Positions 34,740 through 43,646 of a stretch of DNA of 64,000 nt are shown piece after piece. The position numbers were made by a program, and so were the translations under genes. Position 1 is the stretch's first letter; every line of letters starts with the position of its first letter. The stretch covers positions 1 through 64,000 of the forward strand of contig CAVVST010000003.1 in the NCBI GenBank assembly GCA_963750995.1, given 5' to 3'. The notes beneath the pieces are model-generated. The model saw nothing but the letters and a program-made list of their open reading frames with translations. It had not been told where the DNA came from and ran no database searches. The DNA is from CAVVST01 sp963750995. Its GTDB lineage: Bacteria; Acidobacteriota; Vicinamibacteria; Vicinamibacterales; UBA2999.

Positions 34740-34742
34740 TGA

Positions 34743-34905
34743 GCCGGGTCCGCTTCGCGGAACCCGGCCTACTGGAACGGTCCCCATGTCCGGTTCTGGG
34801 TCCGCCTGAAGGCGGACGCCACGTGCCGGAGGCCTGAAGGCCTCCGGCTACCGGGGCTGGGCTACCGGGGCTGGGCTGAAGGCCTCCGGCTACCGGGGCT
34901 GGGCG
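34743..34905. repeat. cluster of GTAG-REPs and tandem CCGGGGCTGGGCT repeats
   Basis: Three REP types in a row: CCGCTTCGCGG at 34743-34772, TCCGCCTGAAGGCGGA at 34800-34817 and CCGGAGGCCTGAAGGCCTCC at 34826-34851. A tandem array of CCGGGGCTGGGCTA and a further GGCCTCCGGCTACC copy fill the rest. The array extends into the end of the ligase gene at 34890. Confidence 0.85.
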
Positions 34906-35969
34906 GTGGCGCCGAAGACTTTTGCCAACTCGTAGGGTGTTGTGACTTCGAGTTGCTCGTAGGTGCACTCTTCGGGCGGCTTGTCGGAGCGCCAGCGCAA
35001 GAAGATAGCAGCGTGGCGGAAGCGGTCGCCCTGCATGTGGTCGTACTTCACTTCGCACACGCGCTCGGGGCGCAGCGGCTCCCACGACAAGTCCTTGCCG
35101 GCGCTCCAGCGGCTCTGGCCGCCTGGCATCCGCGTCGTGATCGCTTCGGCGGGTCCGCCAGGCGGAACCCGCCCTACGGGCCCCGCCCAGTCGCGCCAGG
35201 GGTGATCCTGGATCGCGTTTTTCCGCAGCGGCGCCAGCTCCTTCACCAAATCTTTGCGCGTCGCCATCGAGAACGCTGACGTCACGCCGACGTGCTGCAG
35301 GTGCCCCTTCTTGTCGTAGAGGCCAAGCAGCAGCGAGCCGACGCGTTCGTCCTTCCCGTCCTTGTGCCACCGGAAACCGGCGACGACACAGTCGGCGGTG
35401 CGCGCGTGCTTGACCTTGATCATCGCCCGCTTGCCGGGCTCGTAGATCGCGTCCTCGGGCTTGGCGATGACGCCGTCGAGGCCGGCGCCTTCGAAGCGGG
35501 AGAGCCAGTCGGTGGCCGCCTCGAGATCGCGCGTCATCGGCGTCAGGTGCACGGGAGGCTTCACATCGTCGAGCAGCTTCTCCAGCAGCGCGCGGCGTTC
35601 GGATTGCGGCTTGTCACGCACGTCCTTGCCTGCCGCCGCCAGGACGTCGAACGCGACAAATGAGGAGGGTGTCTCGGCGGCCAGCTTCGCGACGCGCGAG
35701 GCGGCGGGATGCAGCCGCATCTGCAGCGCGTCGAAATCGAGGCCGCGTTTCGAGGCAATGACGATCTCGCCGTCGACCACGCAGTCGGCCGGCAATGCCG
35801 CAAGCAGCGTGTCGTGGAGTTCGGGAAAGTAGCGGTCGAGCGGGCGAAGGTCGCGGCTCTGGATATACAGGTCGTCTTTCCCGCGGTAGACGATTGCCCT
35901 GAAGCCGTCCCACTTGGGCTCGTAGAGGAATGAACCGTCCGGAAGCGAGTCGGACAGCTTCGCGAGCAT
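34890..35969 (-). CDS. ATP-dependent DNA ligase
   Basis: 359 residues. Nucleotidyltransferase motif I with the catalytic lysine is EPKWDGFRA; motif III (VDGEIV), IIIa (FVAFDVLAA), IV (GLDGVIAKP) and V (MIKVKHARTADCVVAG) are in order. The OB-fold contains an insertion (VGRVPPGGPAEAITTRMPGGQ) encoded by a REP; the rest of the OB-fold (VCEVKYDHMQGDRFRHAAIF) is intact. The start I use is ATG 35969; the protein may begin several residues upstream (IEPM...). Probably involved in non-essential DNA repair, as in LigC-like enzymes; no polymerase or Ku gene is visible nearby. Confidence 0.9.
   Translation of the reverse strand: MLAKLSDSLPDGSFLYEPKWDGFRAIVYRGKDDLYIQSRDLRPLDRYFPELHDTLLAALPADCVVDGEIVIASKRGLDFDALQMRLHPAASRVAKLAAETPSSFVAFDVLAAAGKDVRDKPQSERRALLEKLLDDVKPPVHLTPMTRDLEAATDWLSRFEGAGLDGVIAKPEDAIYEPGKRAMIKVKHARTADCVVAGFRWHKDGKDERVGSLLLGLYDKKGHLQHVGVTSAFSMATRKDLVKELAPLRKNAIQDHPWRDWAGPVGRVPPGGPAEAITTRMPGGQSRWSAGKDLSWEPLRPERVCEVKYDHMQGDRFRHAAIFLRWRSDKPPEECTYEQLEVTTPYELAKVFGATAQPR
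35148..35177. repeat. GTAG-REP inside the DNA ligase gene
   Basis: GGCGGGTCCGCCAGGCGGAA... with CCTAC (GTAG on the minus strand) at the end, translated in frame as part of the OB-fold loop. The loop position explains why the insertion may be tolerated. Confidence 0.85.
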
Positions 35970-36076
35970 GGGCTCAATCGGCGGATTCGATCGGGAACGA
36001 CACTCCTGGATTGTATCGAGCTGGGGGAAGGAGCCAGCGGAAGCTGGCCTCGACGAACGAAGGCCGGAAAAGACGA

Positions 36077-36160
36077 AGGCGGACCTGAAGGTCCGCCTCT
36101 ACGATTGGTCGTCCGGCTGAAGCCGGACACGACGACCGACGCGGCTGAAGCCGGACGCTA
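36077..36160. repeat. cluster of GTAG-REPs in the ligase/TonB intergenic region
   Basis: AGGCGGACCTGAAGGTCCGC... (36077-36102), GTCCGGCTGAAGCCGGAC (36111-36128) and a half-copy GCGGCTGAAGCCGGACGCTA (36140-36159). The rest of 35970-36442 is GC-rich with no gene I can support. Confidence 0.85.
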
Positions 36161-36442
36161 CGAACCAGTGCTGCGGAACCGCGCGACCGGGACGACCGTC
36201 GCGACGGACGTCGCGTCGTTCAGAGGGCCCGCGCTGGCGAAGCTGAAAGTTCGCCTCGACGAGGGCGGCCCGAAGGTCGGGGTCTATGGTCGTCGGCAGC
36301 CACGACCGGCCACCGGCTGACAACGACAGGTCTCCCGAGCCGGCGGAGGCAGAGCCCCACGAACGGATCGGGCCGGCCAGCGCCGCTTTACGGGGCTTCC
36401 TTTCGCTCCACCGGACGCGAACCATCTGAAGATGCGTAATCA

Positions 36443-37369
36443 CTAATAAGTGCCTACACGGTCGGGGACGACTGTAATCCGAATGGACTTGCGGAACTTC
36501 ACCGGCTGGCCGTTGACCTTGGCAGGCTGGTAGCGCCAGTTGCGCGCGGCGTTGACGACGATCTCGTCGTAGCCCGAGAGCACCGGCGACTGCATCGAGG
36601 CCGACTCCACCGCACCCTGTTGATCGATCACGATCTCCACCGCGCCGGCAATGCCGCCAGACGGCACCCGGCCCGGGAACTTCGGAAACTGCTGGACGAT
36701 CGCCACGGGCGGGGTTATACCCGGTTCGGTCCCGTTATAAATTTTTGACACCACCTGCGACTGAACCTGCACCTGCTGCACGGGCGGCGGCACGGCCAGG
36801 ATCGCCGCAACCGGCGGCGGCGGCGGAATCGTCTGGACGCTCAGGTCGCGGAAGCCGGACGCCAGCGTCTTCAGGTCCGCCAGCGGCGACTGCGACGCGG
36901 CGTGCTTCATGTCGGGATCGTTGAGCGCATCGAGCACCCGCTGGAACCCATCACCCGCCGCGCCGAAGTCCTTCGCATCGAAGGCCATCTTCGCGCTGTT
37001 GTAGTGCTGCTGAATGATGGATGGGAGCAGACGTTTCTTGGCGTCGCCGAACGCGGTGCGCATCCGCGGCGCGATGTCGTCGGGCGCTCGGTACAACGGA
37101 TCGCGCTGGACGATGGTCTCCACGGCGCGGTCCGCGTCTTCACGCTTGCCGAGCGCGAGGAAGCACAGGGCGCGATAGAGCTCGGCCTCCTGGCGCTTCT
37201 GCCCCGCGTCGTTCCGCGCGATCAGGTCGTCCAGCAGCCCGAGCGCCTTCTCGTAGTCGGCCGTCGCATAGAGGTCACGGGCCACGTCGAGCGGCGCCTG
37301 CGCATACACGCGCGCAGCTGCCGCCAGCAGCAGGACAACGCATGTCAGGACGACTCTGATGAACTGCAT
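36443..37369 (-). CDS. TonB-type periplasmic protein with TPR-like N-terminus
   Basis: 308 residues with a signal peptide (VVLTCVVLLLAAAARVYAQ). A TPR-like helical segment (ARDLYATADYEKALGLLDDLIARND) is followed by a Pro-rich linker (PPPPPVAAILAVPPPVQQ) and a TonB C-terminal domain (GGIAGAVEIVIDQQGAVESASMQS ... NAARNWRYQPAKVNGQPV). There is no membrane-spanning TonB N-terminus, so it is not a classical TonB. It is 3 bp downstream of the PEGA pseudokinase gene and probably co-transcribed. Confidence 0.85.
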   Translation of the reverse strand: MQFIRVVLTCVVLLLAAAARVYAQAPLDVARDLYATADYEKALGLLDDLIARNDAGQKRQEAELYRALCFLALGKREDADRAVETIVQRDPLYRAPDDIAPRMRTAFGDAKKRLLPSIIQQHYNSAKMAFDAKDFGAAGDGFQRVLDALNDPDMKHAASQSPLADLKTLASGFRDLSVQTIPPPPPVAAILAVPPPVQQVQVQSQVVSKIYNGTEPGITPPVAIVQQFPKFPGRVPSGGIAGAVEIVIDQQGAVESASMQSPVLSGYDEIVVNAARNWRYQPAKVNGQPVKFRKSIRITVVPDRVGTY

Positions 37370-37372
37370 GAT

Positions 37373-39931
37373 CTATCTCTTTCTGAGATCGACGCTGAGC
37401 CGCGCCGGCGTGCCCAGCGTGACCGTCGAGCGAACCACCTGCTCACCCAGCTCGGGATGACGGAAGCGGACTTCGTGCGTGCCAATCGGCACCGGGACGT
37501 TGCCGATCGGCGTCTCGCCGACACGTTCGCCGTCGATGAACACCTCAGCCCACGGCTGGGCGTTGATCGCCATCGAGCCATTCGGCCAGTCAAGCTTGAT
37601 CGCCGCCACCTGTCCCGGCGTCACATTGACAGCACGCCGGATGCGGAAGCCGAGCGCCTCGTTGACGATGTCGAACTCGTGGCGGCCGACGGCGACCATC
37701 AGGCGATCGCTGCGGCTGCTGCCGACGAGCCGGACGTCCTCGTAGATCTGCACGTCCACCGGCGCGGCCACCGAGATGTATCCGGAGAGCGCGCCCTGCG
37801 GCGCCGACTCCCGCATCGGCACCACCAGCGAGGCGGTCGTGCCGGCAGCGACGGTGATCTCCTGGCGGACGGAGCCGTTCTCATTCGTCACTTCCACGGT
37901 GTGCGAGCCCGGCATCAGGTTCGGCACCGTCACCGGCGCGGCGCCGCGGGGCGTACCGTCGACGACGACGCGCGCGCCTGACGGCTCGGTGCGAATCTGC
38001 AGCTGCCCGGTCTCCGCAGTCGGCTTCGGGATGTCGTAGAACTTCGACACCGTGGCGCCGGCGGCGATCGTCACCGGGATCGTTCGCGGGTTCCCTTCGG
38101 TGAGCAGCGTGACGACGTGCGATCCGGCGGCGACTTCGAGCGTCACCGGCGTCGCGCCGCTGCGCTTGCCGTCGAGGACGACGGGCACGCCAGCCGGATT
38201 GGTTTCAATTACCAGCGTTCCCGGCACGGCCGCGTCAGCGGACGGCGACATCAGGGAACGGCCGGCCACGCCGACGCCCGCCGCCAGCATTACGAACAAC
38301 GCGGCCGCAACCGAGCGGCGGCGCCACCACGGAACGTTGTGCGTCATGACGTCCTGTTCTTCTTCCTGGATGGCGAACCTGTTGGGCGAGACCTGCATCG
38401 GCGCGTCGTAGTCCACGGGTGCGCTCTGCGGCTTGGGCCAGGGTGACGGCGTCACGCCGCGCGCCAGCTGCCCGGAATCGTCATTACTCGCGGGACGGAT
38501 GCGTTCTGTACGGACCAGGTCCGGATTCCCCGCCGGATGCGCGGCCATGATGTCGCGAACGTTCCCGCGCATGCTGTGCGGCAGCCCATCGTCATCGGGC
38601 TCGGATTTTGGCGCCGCAGACTTCACGGTCGCGGGCACCTGCAGCGGTCTCGCCGGCGTCGGCGTTTGCGAGGCGGCATGCAGTCCGCCGGCGATCGGCG
38701 ACGGCGTGGGCCGTACCGCCGCGGGGTTCGGCGCTGGCGTGCGGAGCGGAGTCTGAACCGGTGTCTGAAGCGACGCCGCAACTGGCGTGCGAACCGGCGT
38801 GGTGACCGGCGGCGTCATCGCGCGCGCGGCTGCCGGCGCGGGCGTCACGGGCTGGGCGACGGGCGCCGGCGTCACGGGTTTCGCGATCGGCGAGGGCGTC
38901 ACGGGTTTCGCGATCGGCGAGGGCGTCACGGGTTTTGCGATCGGCGCCGGCGTCACCGGCTCCGCAGGCCGCGGCGTGACGATGGGCGCACGCGCTGGAG
39001 CGGCAGGGATCGACGTTCCTTTGGCGGGCGTCGGCAGCGCTGGAAGTGAATCGAATCCGTAGCGCGCGAGCGCAGACTTGAGCGCCTGCAACTCGCCCGC
39101 GCTGCCCTGCGGCAGTGCATGTTTCAGGTCGGACCACACCGCAGTCGCGGTGTTGAACGCGTGCTTGGGCTCGAGCTGCAGCGTGCGATTCAGCCACGTG
39201 CGGAGTGCGGCGGGCAGCGGCTCGAGTCCGCCGGAAGCCGTCGCGGCCCACGCTCGCTCTGAGAGCGACGCGACCGGCACGGGATACTCCTCGAGGTTGA
39301 GCGACCGCCCGTGGATCAGCGCGAGCGCTACCAGGCCGATCTGCAGCACGTCGGAGCGCTGGTCGAAGCACGTAGGACCGGCGGCCTTCGGCACCGCGAT
39401 GCGCAGCGTCTCCCAGTACAGCTGGTCGGAAAACTTCAACTCCTCGAGCGCGGAGGCGAGGACGTGCTCGACGATCACCACGCGCCCTTCGGGCGTCACG
39501 ACGATCCGCTCCGGCGACAGCGCGCCGTGGCAAATCTCGGACGTCGTCTCGTGGAAGATCGCAATCGCGGGGACGAGCTGACGCAGCACGCAGACCGCGG
39601 CGTTGAATTCGATCGGAATCAAGTCTCGCTCGTAGGCCTCGAGAACAGTGGACAGCCGTGTGCCGCGCACGCGCTCGGAGACGACTGCGAGGCCGCCACC
39701 GAGGCGGACGCCGCGCGCGCTGGCAAACGACGGGTCCTTGAATCCCGTCAGCGTGTTCACCCGCTTTCGCAGGGCGAACTCGAACGACGGCATGACGGCA
39801 AACTGTTCCTTGAGTTCGAGGACTTCGACAGGGTCGCCTTCAGGGCTCACGGCGTCGAAGCGTGTGCCCAGGCGATCTTCAAAAGTCACGTGTGGCTGTG
39901 CCGGTGTGGGAGTGGAGGCGTTCTGGATCAC
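37373..39931 (-). CDS. Pseudokinase / Pro-rich linker / PEGA-domain membrane protein
   Basis: About 850 residues; start GTG 39931 (or 39973). The N-terminal ~290 residues resemble a serine/threonine kinase fold, but catalytic residues are lost: the HRD-equivalent reads ICHGALSPERIVV (no Asp) and the DFG-equivalent region is VVIVEHV, so it is a pseudokinase. A Pro/Thr linker with repeated VTPxPIAKP units follows, then a single membrane segment (SVAAALFVMLAAGVGVAG). Outside it are four PEGA-like beta domains: ETNPAGVPVVLDGKRSGATP, TEPSGARVVVDGTPRGAAP, PVDVQIYEDVRLVGSSRSD and AQPWAEVFIDGERVGETP. Related in organisation to the 10.5-13.7 kb protein. Confidence 0.85.
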   Translation of the reverse strand: MIQNASTPTPAQPHVTFEDRLGTRFDAVSPEGDPVEVLELKEQFAVMPSFEFALRKRVNTLTGFKDPSFASARGVRLGGGLAVVSERVRGTRLSTVLEAYERDLIPIEFNAAVCVLRQLVPAIAIFHETTSEICHGALSPERIVVTPEGRVVIVEHVLASALEELKFSDQLYWETLRIAVPKAAGPTCFDQRSDVLQIGLVALALIHGRSLNLEEYPVPVASLSERAWAATASGGLEPLPAALRTWLNRTLQLEPKHAFNTATAVWSDLKHALPQGSAGELQALKSALARYGFDSLPALPTPAKGTSIPAAPARAPIVTPRPAEPVTPAPIAKPVTPSPIAKPVTPSPIAKPVTPAPVAQPVTPAPAAARAMTPPVTTPVRTPVAASLQTPVQTPLRTPAPNPAAVRPTPSPIAGGLHAASQTPTPARPLQVPATVKSAAPKSEPDDDGLPHSMRGNVRDIMAAHPAGNPDLVRTERIRPASNDDSGQLARGVTPSPWPKPQSAPVDYDAPMQVSPNRFAIQEEEQDVMTHNVPWWRRRSVAAALFVMLAAGVGVAGRSLMSPSADAAVPGTLVIETNPAGVPVVLDGKRSGATPVTLEVAAGSHVVTLLTEGNPRTIPVTIAAGATVSKFYDIPKPTAETGQLQIRTEPSGARVVVDGTPRGAAPVTVPNLMPGSHTVEVTNENGSVRQEITVAAGTTASLVVPMRESAPQGALSGYISVAAPVDVQIYEDVRLVGSSRSDRLMVAVGRHEFDIVNEALGFRIRRAVNVTPGQVAAIKLDWPNGSMAINAQPWAEVFIDGERVGETPIGNVPVPIGTHEVRFRHPELGEQVVRSTVTLGTPARLSVDLRKR
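38841..38960 (-). repeat. 30-bp tandem repeats encoding VTPxPIAKP
   Basis: On the plus strand, a 30-bp unit containing GGCGTCACGGG repeats four to five times (near 38842, 38870, 38900, 38930 and 38952), encoding ten-residue units of the Pro/Thr linker. Slippage-prone and likely variable in length. Confidence 0.85.
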
Positions 39932-40258
39932 GGCGAAACCCGTACAGCGTTTTTTTGTACCGGTTCGGGGCACGCCGCGGAGGCGTACGCCAAGTGGCTC
40001 TCTTCTAGTCGCTTAGCAATTCGAGCGGACACGAGCGACATGATGAAAATCAGGGTCCCGGTTACAGGATCGGAATTGAACGGCGATTCCTGTTGTCCGG
40101 CGAGAGCCAGACGCGACGCAGAGTCGTCGTACGCACGCGGCAGCGCGGCGATGTCAAGTTTGACAATTTTGAGCACCTGCGCGCACGACGCTTCGCACAG
40201 GGGAAGGGCGTGATCCTGTTCATGGTCATGGTCTGGAACCACGACGGATAATGAAGAT

Positions 40259-40537
40259 ATGTGCCGGAACATCAAGACGCTGTTCAATTTCGACCCGCCC
40301 GCGACCGACGAGGAGATTCGCGCCGCGTCGCTGCAGTTCGTGCGGAAACTGAGCGGCTTCAATGCCCCCTCGCGGGCCAACGAGGCAGCCTTCAATAGCG
40401 CGATCGACGAGGTGGCCGCCGTGGCCCGCCGGCTCATCGATTCGCTCGAAACCCACGCGGCACCGAAGAACCGCGACGAGGAAGCCGCCCGCGCCAGAGC
40501 CCGGTCGGCCGAGCGCTTCGGAACCTCCGCGCGATGA
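40259..40537 (+). CDS. DUF2277 family protein
   Basis: 92 residues starting MCRNIKTLFNFDPPATDEEI, the family hallmark (Met-Cys-Arg-Asn-Ile-Lys). FVRKLSGFNAPSRANEAAFNSAIDEVAAVARRLIDSL completes the conserved core. Function unknown. Followed immediately by a GGTCTGACC repeat. Confidence 0.93.
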   Translation: MCRNIKTLFNFDPPATDEEIRAASLQFVRKLSGFNAPSRANEAAFNSAIDEVAAVARRLIDSLETHAAPKNRDEEAARARARSAERFGTSAR

Positions 40538-40540
40538 ATG

Positions 40541-40592
40541 GGGGTCAGACCGATTGGTCCGACCCGTTGGTCTGACCCTCGGTCTGACCCTG
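40541..40592. repeat. GGTCTGACC/GGTCAGACC repeat
   Basis: GGGGTCAGACC, GGTCCGACC, GGTCTGACC and GGTCTGACC in inverted orientation just after the DUF2277 stop, related to arrays at 13137 and 45390. The 40593-40785 region after it shows nothing I can support as a gene. Confidence 0.85.
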
Positions 40593-40785
40593 ACTGGCCG
40601 GCGGGCCGGACAGTCGGGGCCGGAATGTCGGCGAAAATCGATGACGATCCTGTTGCAGGGCTTGTGTTTTCAAGGGTTTACGGAACGATCGTTACCGGGC
40701 CCAGGAATTGAACCCTACGCCCGGCATGACACCGTCGTCACTTCGCCCACGTAAGCTCAATCGCGACGCCCCCGGGCGTCACGAG

Positions 40786-40914
40786 ATGATGATCGCCGTC
40801 GTGACGATCTACGCCATCGTCGTCTCGATCCTCGCGTGCGAGCTCGTCACCCGCGTCCAGGACCACACCGAGACCAAGAGCACCTACAGCCGGTACCGGA
40901 CCCACAACGTTTAG
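40786..40914 (+). CDS. small single-helix membrane protein (uncertain)
   Basis: The 42-residue reading MMIAVVTIYAIVVSILACELVTRVQ... has one membrane helix and a charged tail. It may begin earlier (40726). Its stop overlaps the convergent vWA gene's stop by 4 bp. No family recognised; small membrane proteins of this kind are often real but hard to prove. Confidence 0.4.
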   Translation: MMIAVVTIYAIVVSILACELVTRVQDHTETKSTYSRYRTHNV

Positions 40915-42797
40915 TCCCGCGTCGTCTGCTGCAGTCCGTTCAGCGCTGCGGCCAGCTCCGTCAGTTTGATGAATTCCGCGCGATAGCCTTCTGGATCGGA
41001 ACCGCGGAAGCTTCGTGCGCGCCCGGCCACGGCGCGGTAGCTTGCGCTCCCCTTGTGTTCGGAATTGCGCAGCAGCATCCCGAATTCAGCGATCGCTGAG
41101 GCGAACCCGAGATTCGCCGACACCGGCGTACTCACGTTCAGAATCACCTTCGACAGCAACCGGCTCGCGTCGCCGTCCGGCGCCTTGAAGCGCACCTTCA
41201 CCGTCGCCAGTTCGCGCGAGTTTGCGACCGGCGTGCGGCCTCCTGCCTGCTGGTAGCGAAGCGGGTCTACCGCCGGCGTCTCAATCCCGGTCCCGGCCGG
41301 GATGATTTCGTAGAGTGCCGTCACGGTGTGCCCTTCACCGATTTCGCCCGCATCCTTCCTGTCGTCATTGAAGTCCTCGTTGCGAAGGGCACGGTTCTCG
41401 TAGCCAATCAACCGATAGGCCGCAACGACCGCCGGGTTGAACTCGACCTGGATCTTCACATCCTTGGCGATGGTCGTGAGCGTGGCGCCACCCTCGCGCA
41501 CCAGCACCTTTCGCGCTTCCTGTAGTGAATCGAGGTAGGCATAGTTGCCATTCCCCTTGTCCGCCAGCTTCTCCATCGTCGAGTCCTTGAGGTTGCCGGT
41601 GCCAACGCCGAGGACAGACAGGAACACGCCGCTCTCGCGCTCATGCTCGATGAGGCGAATCAGCTCGTCCTGGCTGGTGACGCCGACGTTGAAATCGCCG
41701 TCGGTCGCGAGGATGACGCGATTGACGCCGCCGTGCACGAACTGGCGGCGGGCGATCTGATAGGCGAGCCCGATGCCGTCCGCGCCGTTCGTCGACCCGC
41801 CAGCCTCGAGCCGCGCGAGCGCGTGGTGGATCCGTTCTTTCTGATCGCCGCGCGTCGAGGGCAACACGAGTCCACTCGCACCGGCATAAACGACGATCGC
41901 GATGCGGTCCTGCGATGTCAACGTGTCGACGAGCATCCGCATCGCGTTGCGCACCAGCGGCAGCTTGTCGTGCGGCTGCATCGAGCCCGACACGTCCAAG
42001 AGGAAGACAAGGTTTCGCGGCGCCGGCTCTCTATCGTCTGACTCTCGCCCGCGAATGCCGATCAGGGCGAGGCGATGCTTCGGGTTCCACGGGCAGGCCG
42101 CCAGTTCGGTGGTCACCGAAAAAGGATCGCCGCCGGCGGGCTGCGGATAGTCGAAGCGGAAGTAGTTGATCAGCTCCTCGATGCGCACCGCGCCCGCGGG
42201 CGGCAGCGACCCCTCCGTCAGGAACCGGCGAACGTTCGCGTAGGAGGCGGTATCGACGTCAATCGAAAACGTCGACAACGGATTCTCTGCGACGCGACGG
42301 ATGCCGCCCTCGTCGACGTAGTCGTAAGCCTCGGTGTTGAAATCGCCGACGCGGTCGTAGGCGCGCGCGAGGAAGCGGCTCTCGACACTGCCGACAACGC
42401 CGGCGGCGACAGCAGGCGGAGGTGATGCGGAACGCGTCGACGAACCAGGCGATTCTGGCAACACCGTGACGGTTTCCGACAGAGCGCCGGCGCCCATCTG
42501 CAGCGTGAGACGCACGGTGCCGCGACCCGCTACCGAGACGTCCCGCTGGAGATCAACGAATCCTGGCAGAGTCGCCCGCAGCGTGTACTGGCCAGGAACC
42601 AGGTTCTCGAACGTAAACTCGCCGCGCTCGTTCGTGACGATGCGACGCTGTTCAGAACCGGCGAGCGTGACGGTCACCCCGGGAAGCGCTGCACCAGCCG
42701 GATCGGTGATGACGCCCGCTACTCGGCCGCGAGCCACCTGGGCGCCGACCGAGACGACAAGCAGACAGATAACGGCAACAACAACGCGCATGCGCAT
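40911..42797 (-). CDS. vWA domain protein with carboxypeptidase-regulatory-like domain (YfbK-like)
   Basis: About 628 residues. Start ATG 42797, chosen because GGAGG lies 9 nt upstream. Signal peptide (VVVAVICLLVVSVGAQVARG), a carboxypeptidase regulatory-like domain (GVITDPAGAALPGVTVTLAGS), the YfbK-type N-terminal segment (NPLSTFSIDVDTASYANVRRFL), and a von Willebrand A domain with MIDAS DVSGSM, TNGADGI and ATDGDFNVG. Ends with the DUF3520-like tail (LRNSEHKGSASYRAV). Surface or periplasmic, metal-dependent ligand binding. Its promoter (42844-42873) matches the putative ECF motif. Confidence 0.93.
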   Translation of the reverse strand: MRMRVVVAVICLLVVSVGAQVARGRVAGVITDPAGAALPGVTVTLAGSEQRRIVTNERGEFTFENLVPGQYTLRATLPGFVDLQRDVSVAGRGTVRLTLQMGAGALSETVTVLPESPGSSTRSASPPPAVAAGVVGSVESRFLARAYDRVGDFNTEAYDYVDEGGIRRVAENPLSTFSIDVDTASYANVRRFLTEGSLPPAGAVRIEELINYFRFDYPQPAGGDPFSVTTELAACPWNPKHRLALIGIRGRESDDREPAPRNLVFLLDVSGSMQPHDKLPLVRNAMRMLVDTLTSQDRIAIVVYAGASGLVLPSTRGDQKERIHHALARLEAGGSTNGADGIGLAYQIARRQFVHGGVNRVILATDGDFNVGVTSQDELIRLIEHERESGVFLSVLGVGTGNLKDSTMEKLADKGNGNYAYLDSLQEARKVLVREGGATLTTIAKDVKIQVEFNPAVVAAYRLIGYENRALRNEDFNDDRKDAGEIGEGHTVTALYEIIPAGTGIETPAVDPLRYQQAGGRTPVANSRELATVKVRFKAPDGDASRLLSKVILNVSTPVSANLGFASAIAEFGMLLRNSEHKGSASYRAVAGRARSFRGSDPEGYRAEFIKLTELAAALNGLQQTTRD

Positions 42798-42843
42798 GGC
42801 GATACACCTCCGTTTACCGGCCCTTTCAAAAAGGGCGGCTATG

Positions 42844-42873
42844 CCTAGAACGGTGGTGCCGGCATTTCTTGCA
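42844..42873 (-). promoter_or_regulatory. putative ECF-sigma promoter of the vWA gene
   Basis: On the minus strand TGCAAGAAAT (42864-42873) is followed 11 nt later by CGTTCTAGG (42844-42852), about 47 nt upstream of the vWA ATG. It is identical in spacing to the motifs at 58033 and 59971. The transcribed leader also contains GCCC..TTTGAAA, shared with the DUF4139 leader. Confidence 0.65.
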
Positions 42874-42938
42874 GCGGGAGGAAACCAGGGCAAAGGGACG
42901 GCCCGGTCATCCCTTTGCCTGGCGCCCCAGGAAGGCGA

Positions 42939-43604
42939 CTATCGGGCGAAACAGTAGATGCGGCCTGCGCCTCCGCGCGGCGCGGTGTTCGAGCAGTTCT
43001 GATTCGTGTGCGCGGCGTTCCACGACGCCAGCGCGCCAGCCGTGCTCTGCATCGGACCCATCCCATCGGAATGCCCGACCTGTCCGATGTCGGTCGCTGA
43101 CGCGGACGTCCAGTCAACGCATGTGAGTCCAGGTGCGAGCGTGCCGTCTGCGTTGGAGCCGGTCAGGATGTCGTGCTCGACCGGCACCGGCGAACCGGTC
43201 CACTGGCCGTTGATGCGCTGACCGCGTTCGTCGATGAAGATTGCCGCGTCGCCGGAGCGGGAGTGCAGTTCGGTGAGGTTGTTCGCCACGGCGACGCCGG
43301 CGACGTTGAACCACGGGCCCAGTCCAATCCGATCCCGCGCGTGGGTCGGACGATTGCCGTTCGAGGCGTCGCGCTCCACGCTCAAGTACGCGCGCCACAC
43401 GCGTCCGCTCCCCTGGCCCACTGCAGCCGCCAGCCGCTGACACGTCGCGTCGGCCCCGGCCAGCCCGCCAAGATTGCCGGTCACGCTCGTCGTGCTGGAT
43501 ACGAAGAAACTCATCGGACGTCCGCCCGACGGCGAGGTCGGGCCGTCGCCGTCGCCGCAGGCGACAGTCATGACGAGCCCGAGGATGATCAGCGAATTCC
43601 TCAT
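42939..43604 (-). CDS. DUF1554-like/lectin-fold lipoprotein
   Basis: 221 residues. Lipoprotein signal MRNSLIILGLVMTVAC (lipobox), a short linker (GDGDGPTSPSGG), then a domain with FFVSSTTSVTGNLGGLAGADATCQRLA, WRAYLSVERDASNGNRPTHARDRIG, GLTCVDWTSASATD and NCSNTAPRGGAGRIYCFAR: the pattern of the DUF1554/endostatin-like C-type lectin fold. Predicted to be surface-exposed; role unknown. Confidence 0.8.
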   Translation of the reverse strand: MRNSLIILGLVMTVACGDGDGPTSPSGGRPMSFFVSSTTSVTGNLGGLAGADATCQRLAAAVGQGSGRVWRAYLSVERDASNGNRPTHARDRIGLGPWFNVAGVAVANNLTELHSRSGDAAIFIDERGQRINGQWTGSPVPVEHDILTGSNADGTLAPGLTCVDWTSASATDIGQVGHSDGMGPMQSTAGALASWNAAHTNQNCSNTAPRGGAGRIYCFAR

Positions 43605-43646
43605 AACCCTCCTTGCCCTGACCGGGCGACTCGACGTCGAACCGGC

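Noticed and set aside
36099..36443. 114-codon minus-strand reading
   Set aside because: It runs through REP copies (VASGFSRV, VRLQPDDQS) and has no domain or ribosome-binding site.
39928..40437. 169-codon minus-strand reading opposite DUF2277
   Set aside because: Overlaps the well-supported DUF2277 gene and has shadow composition.
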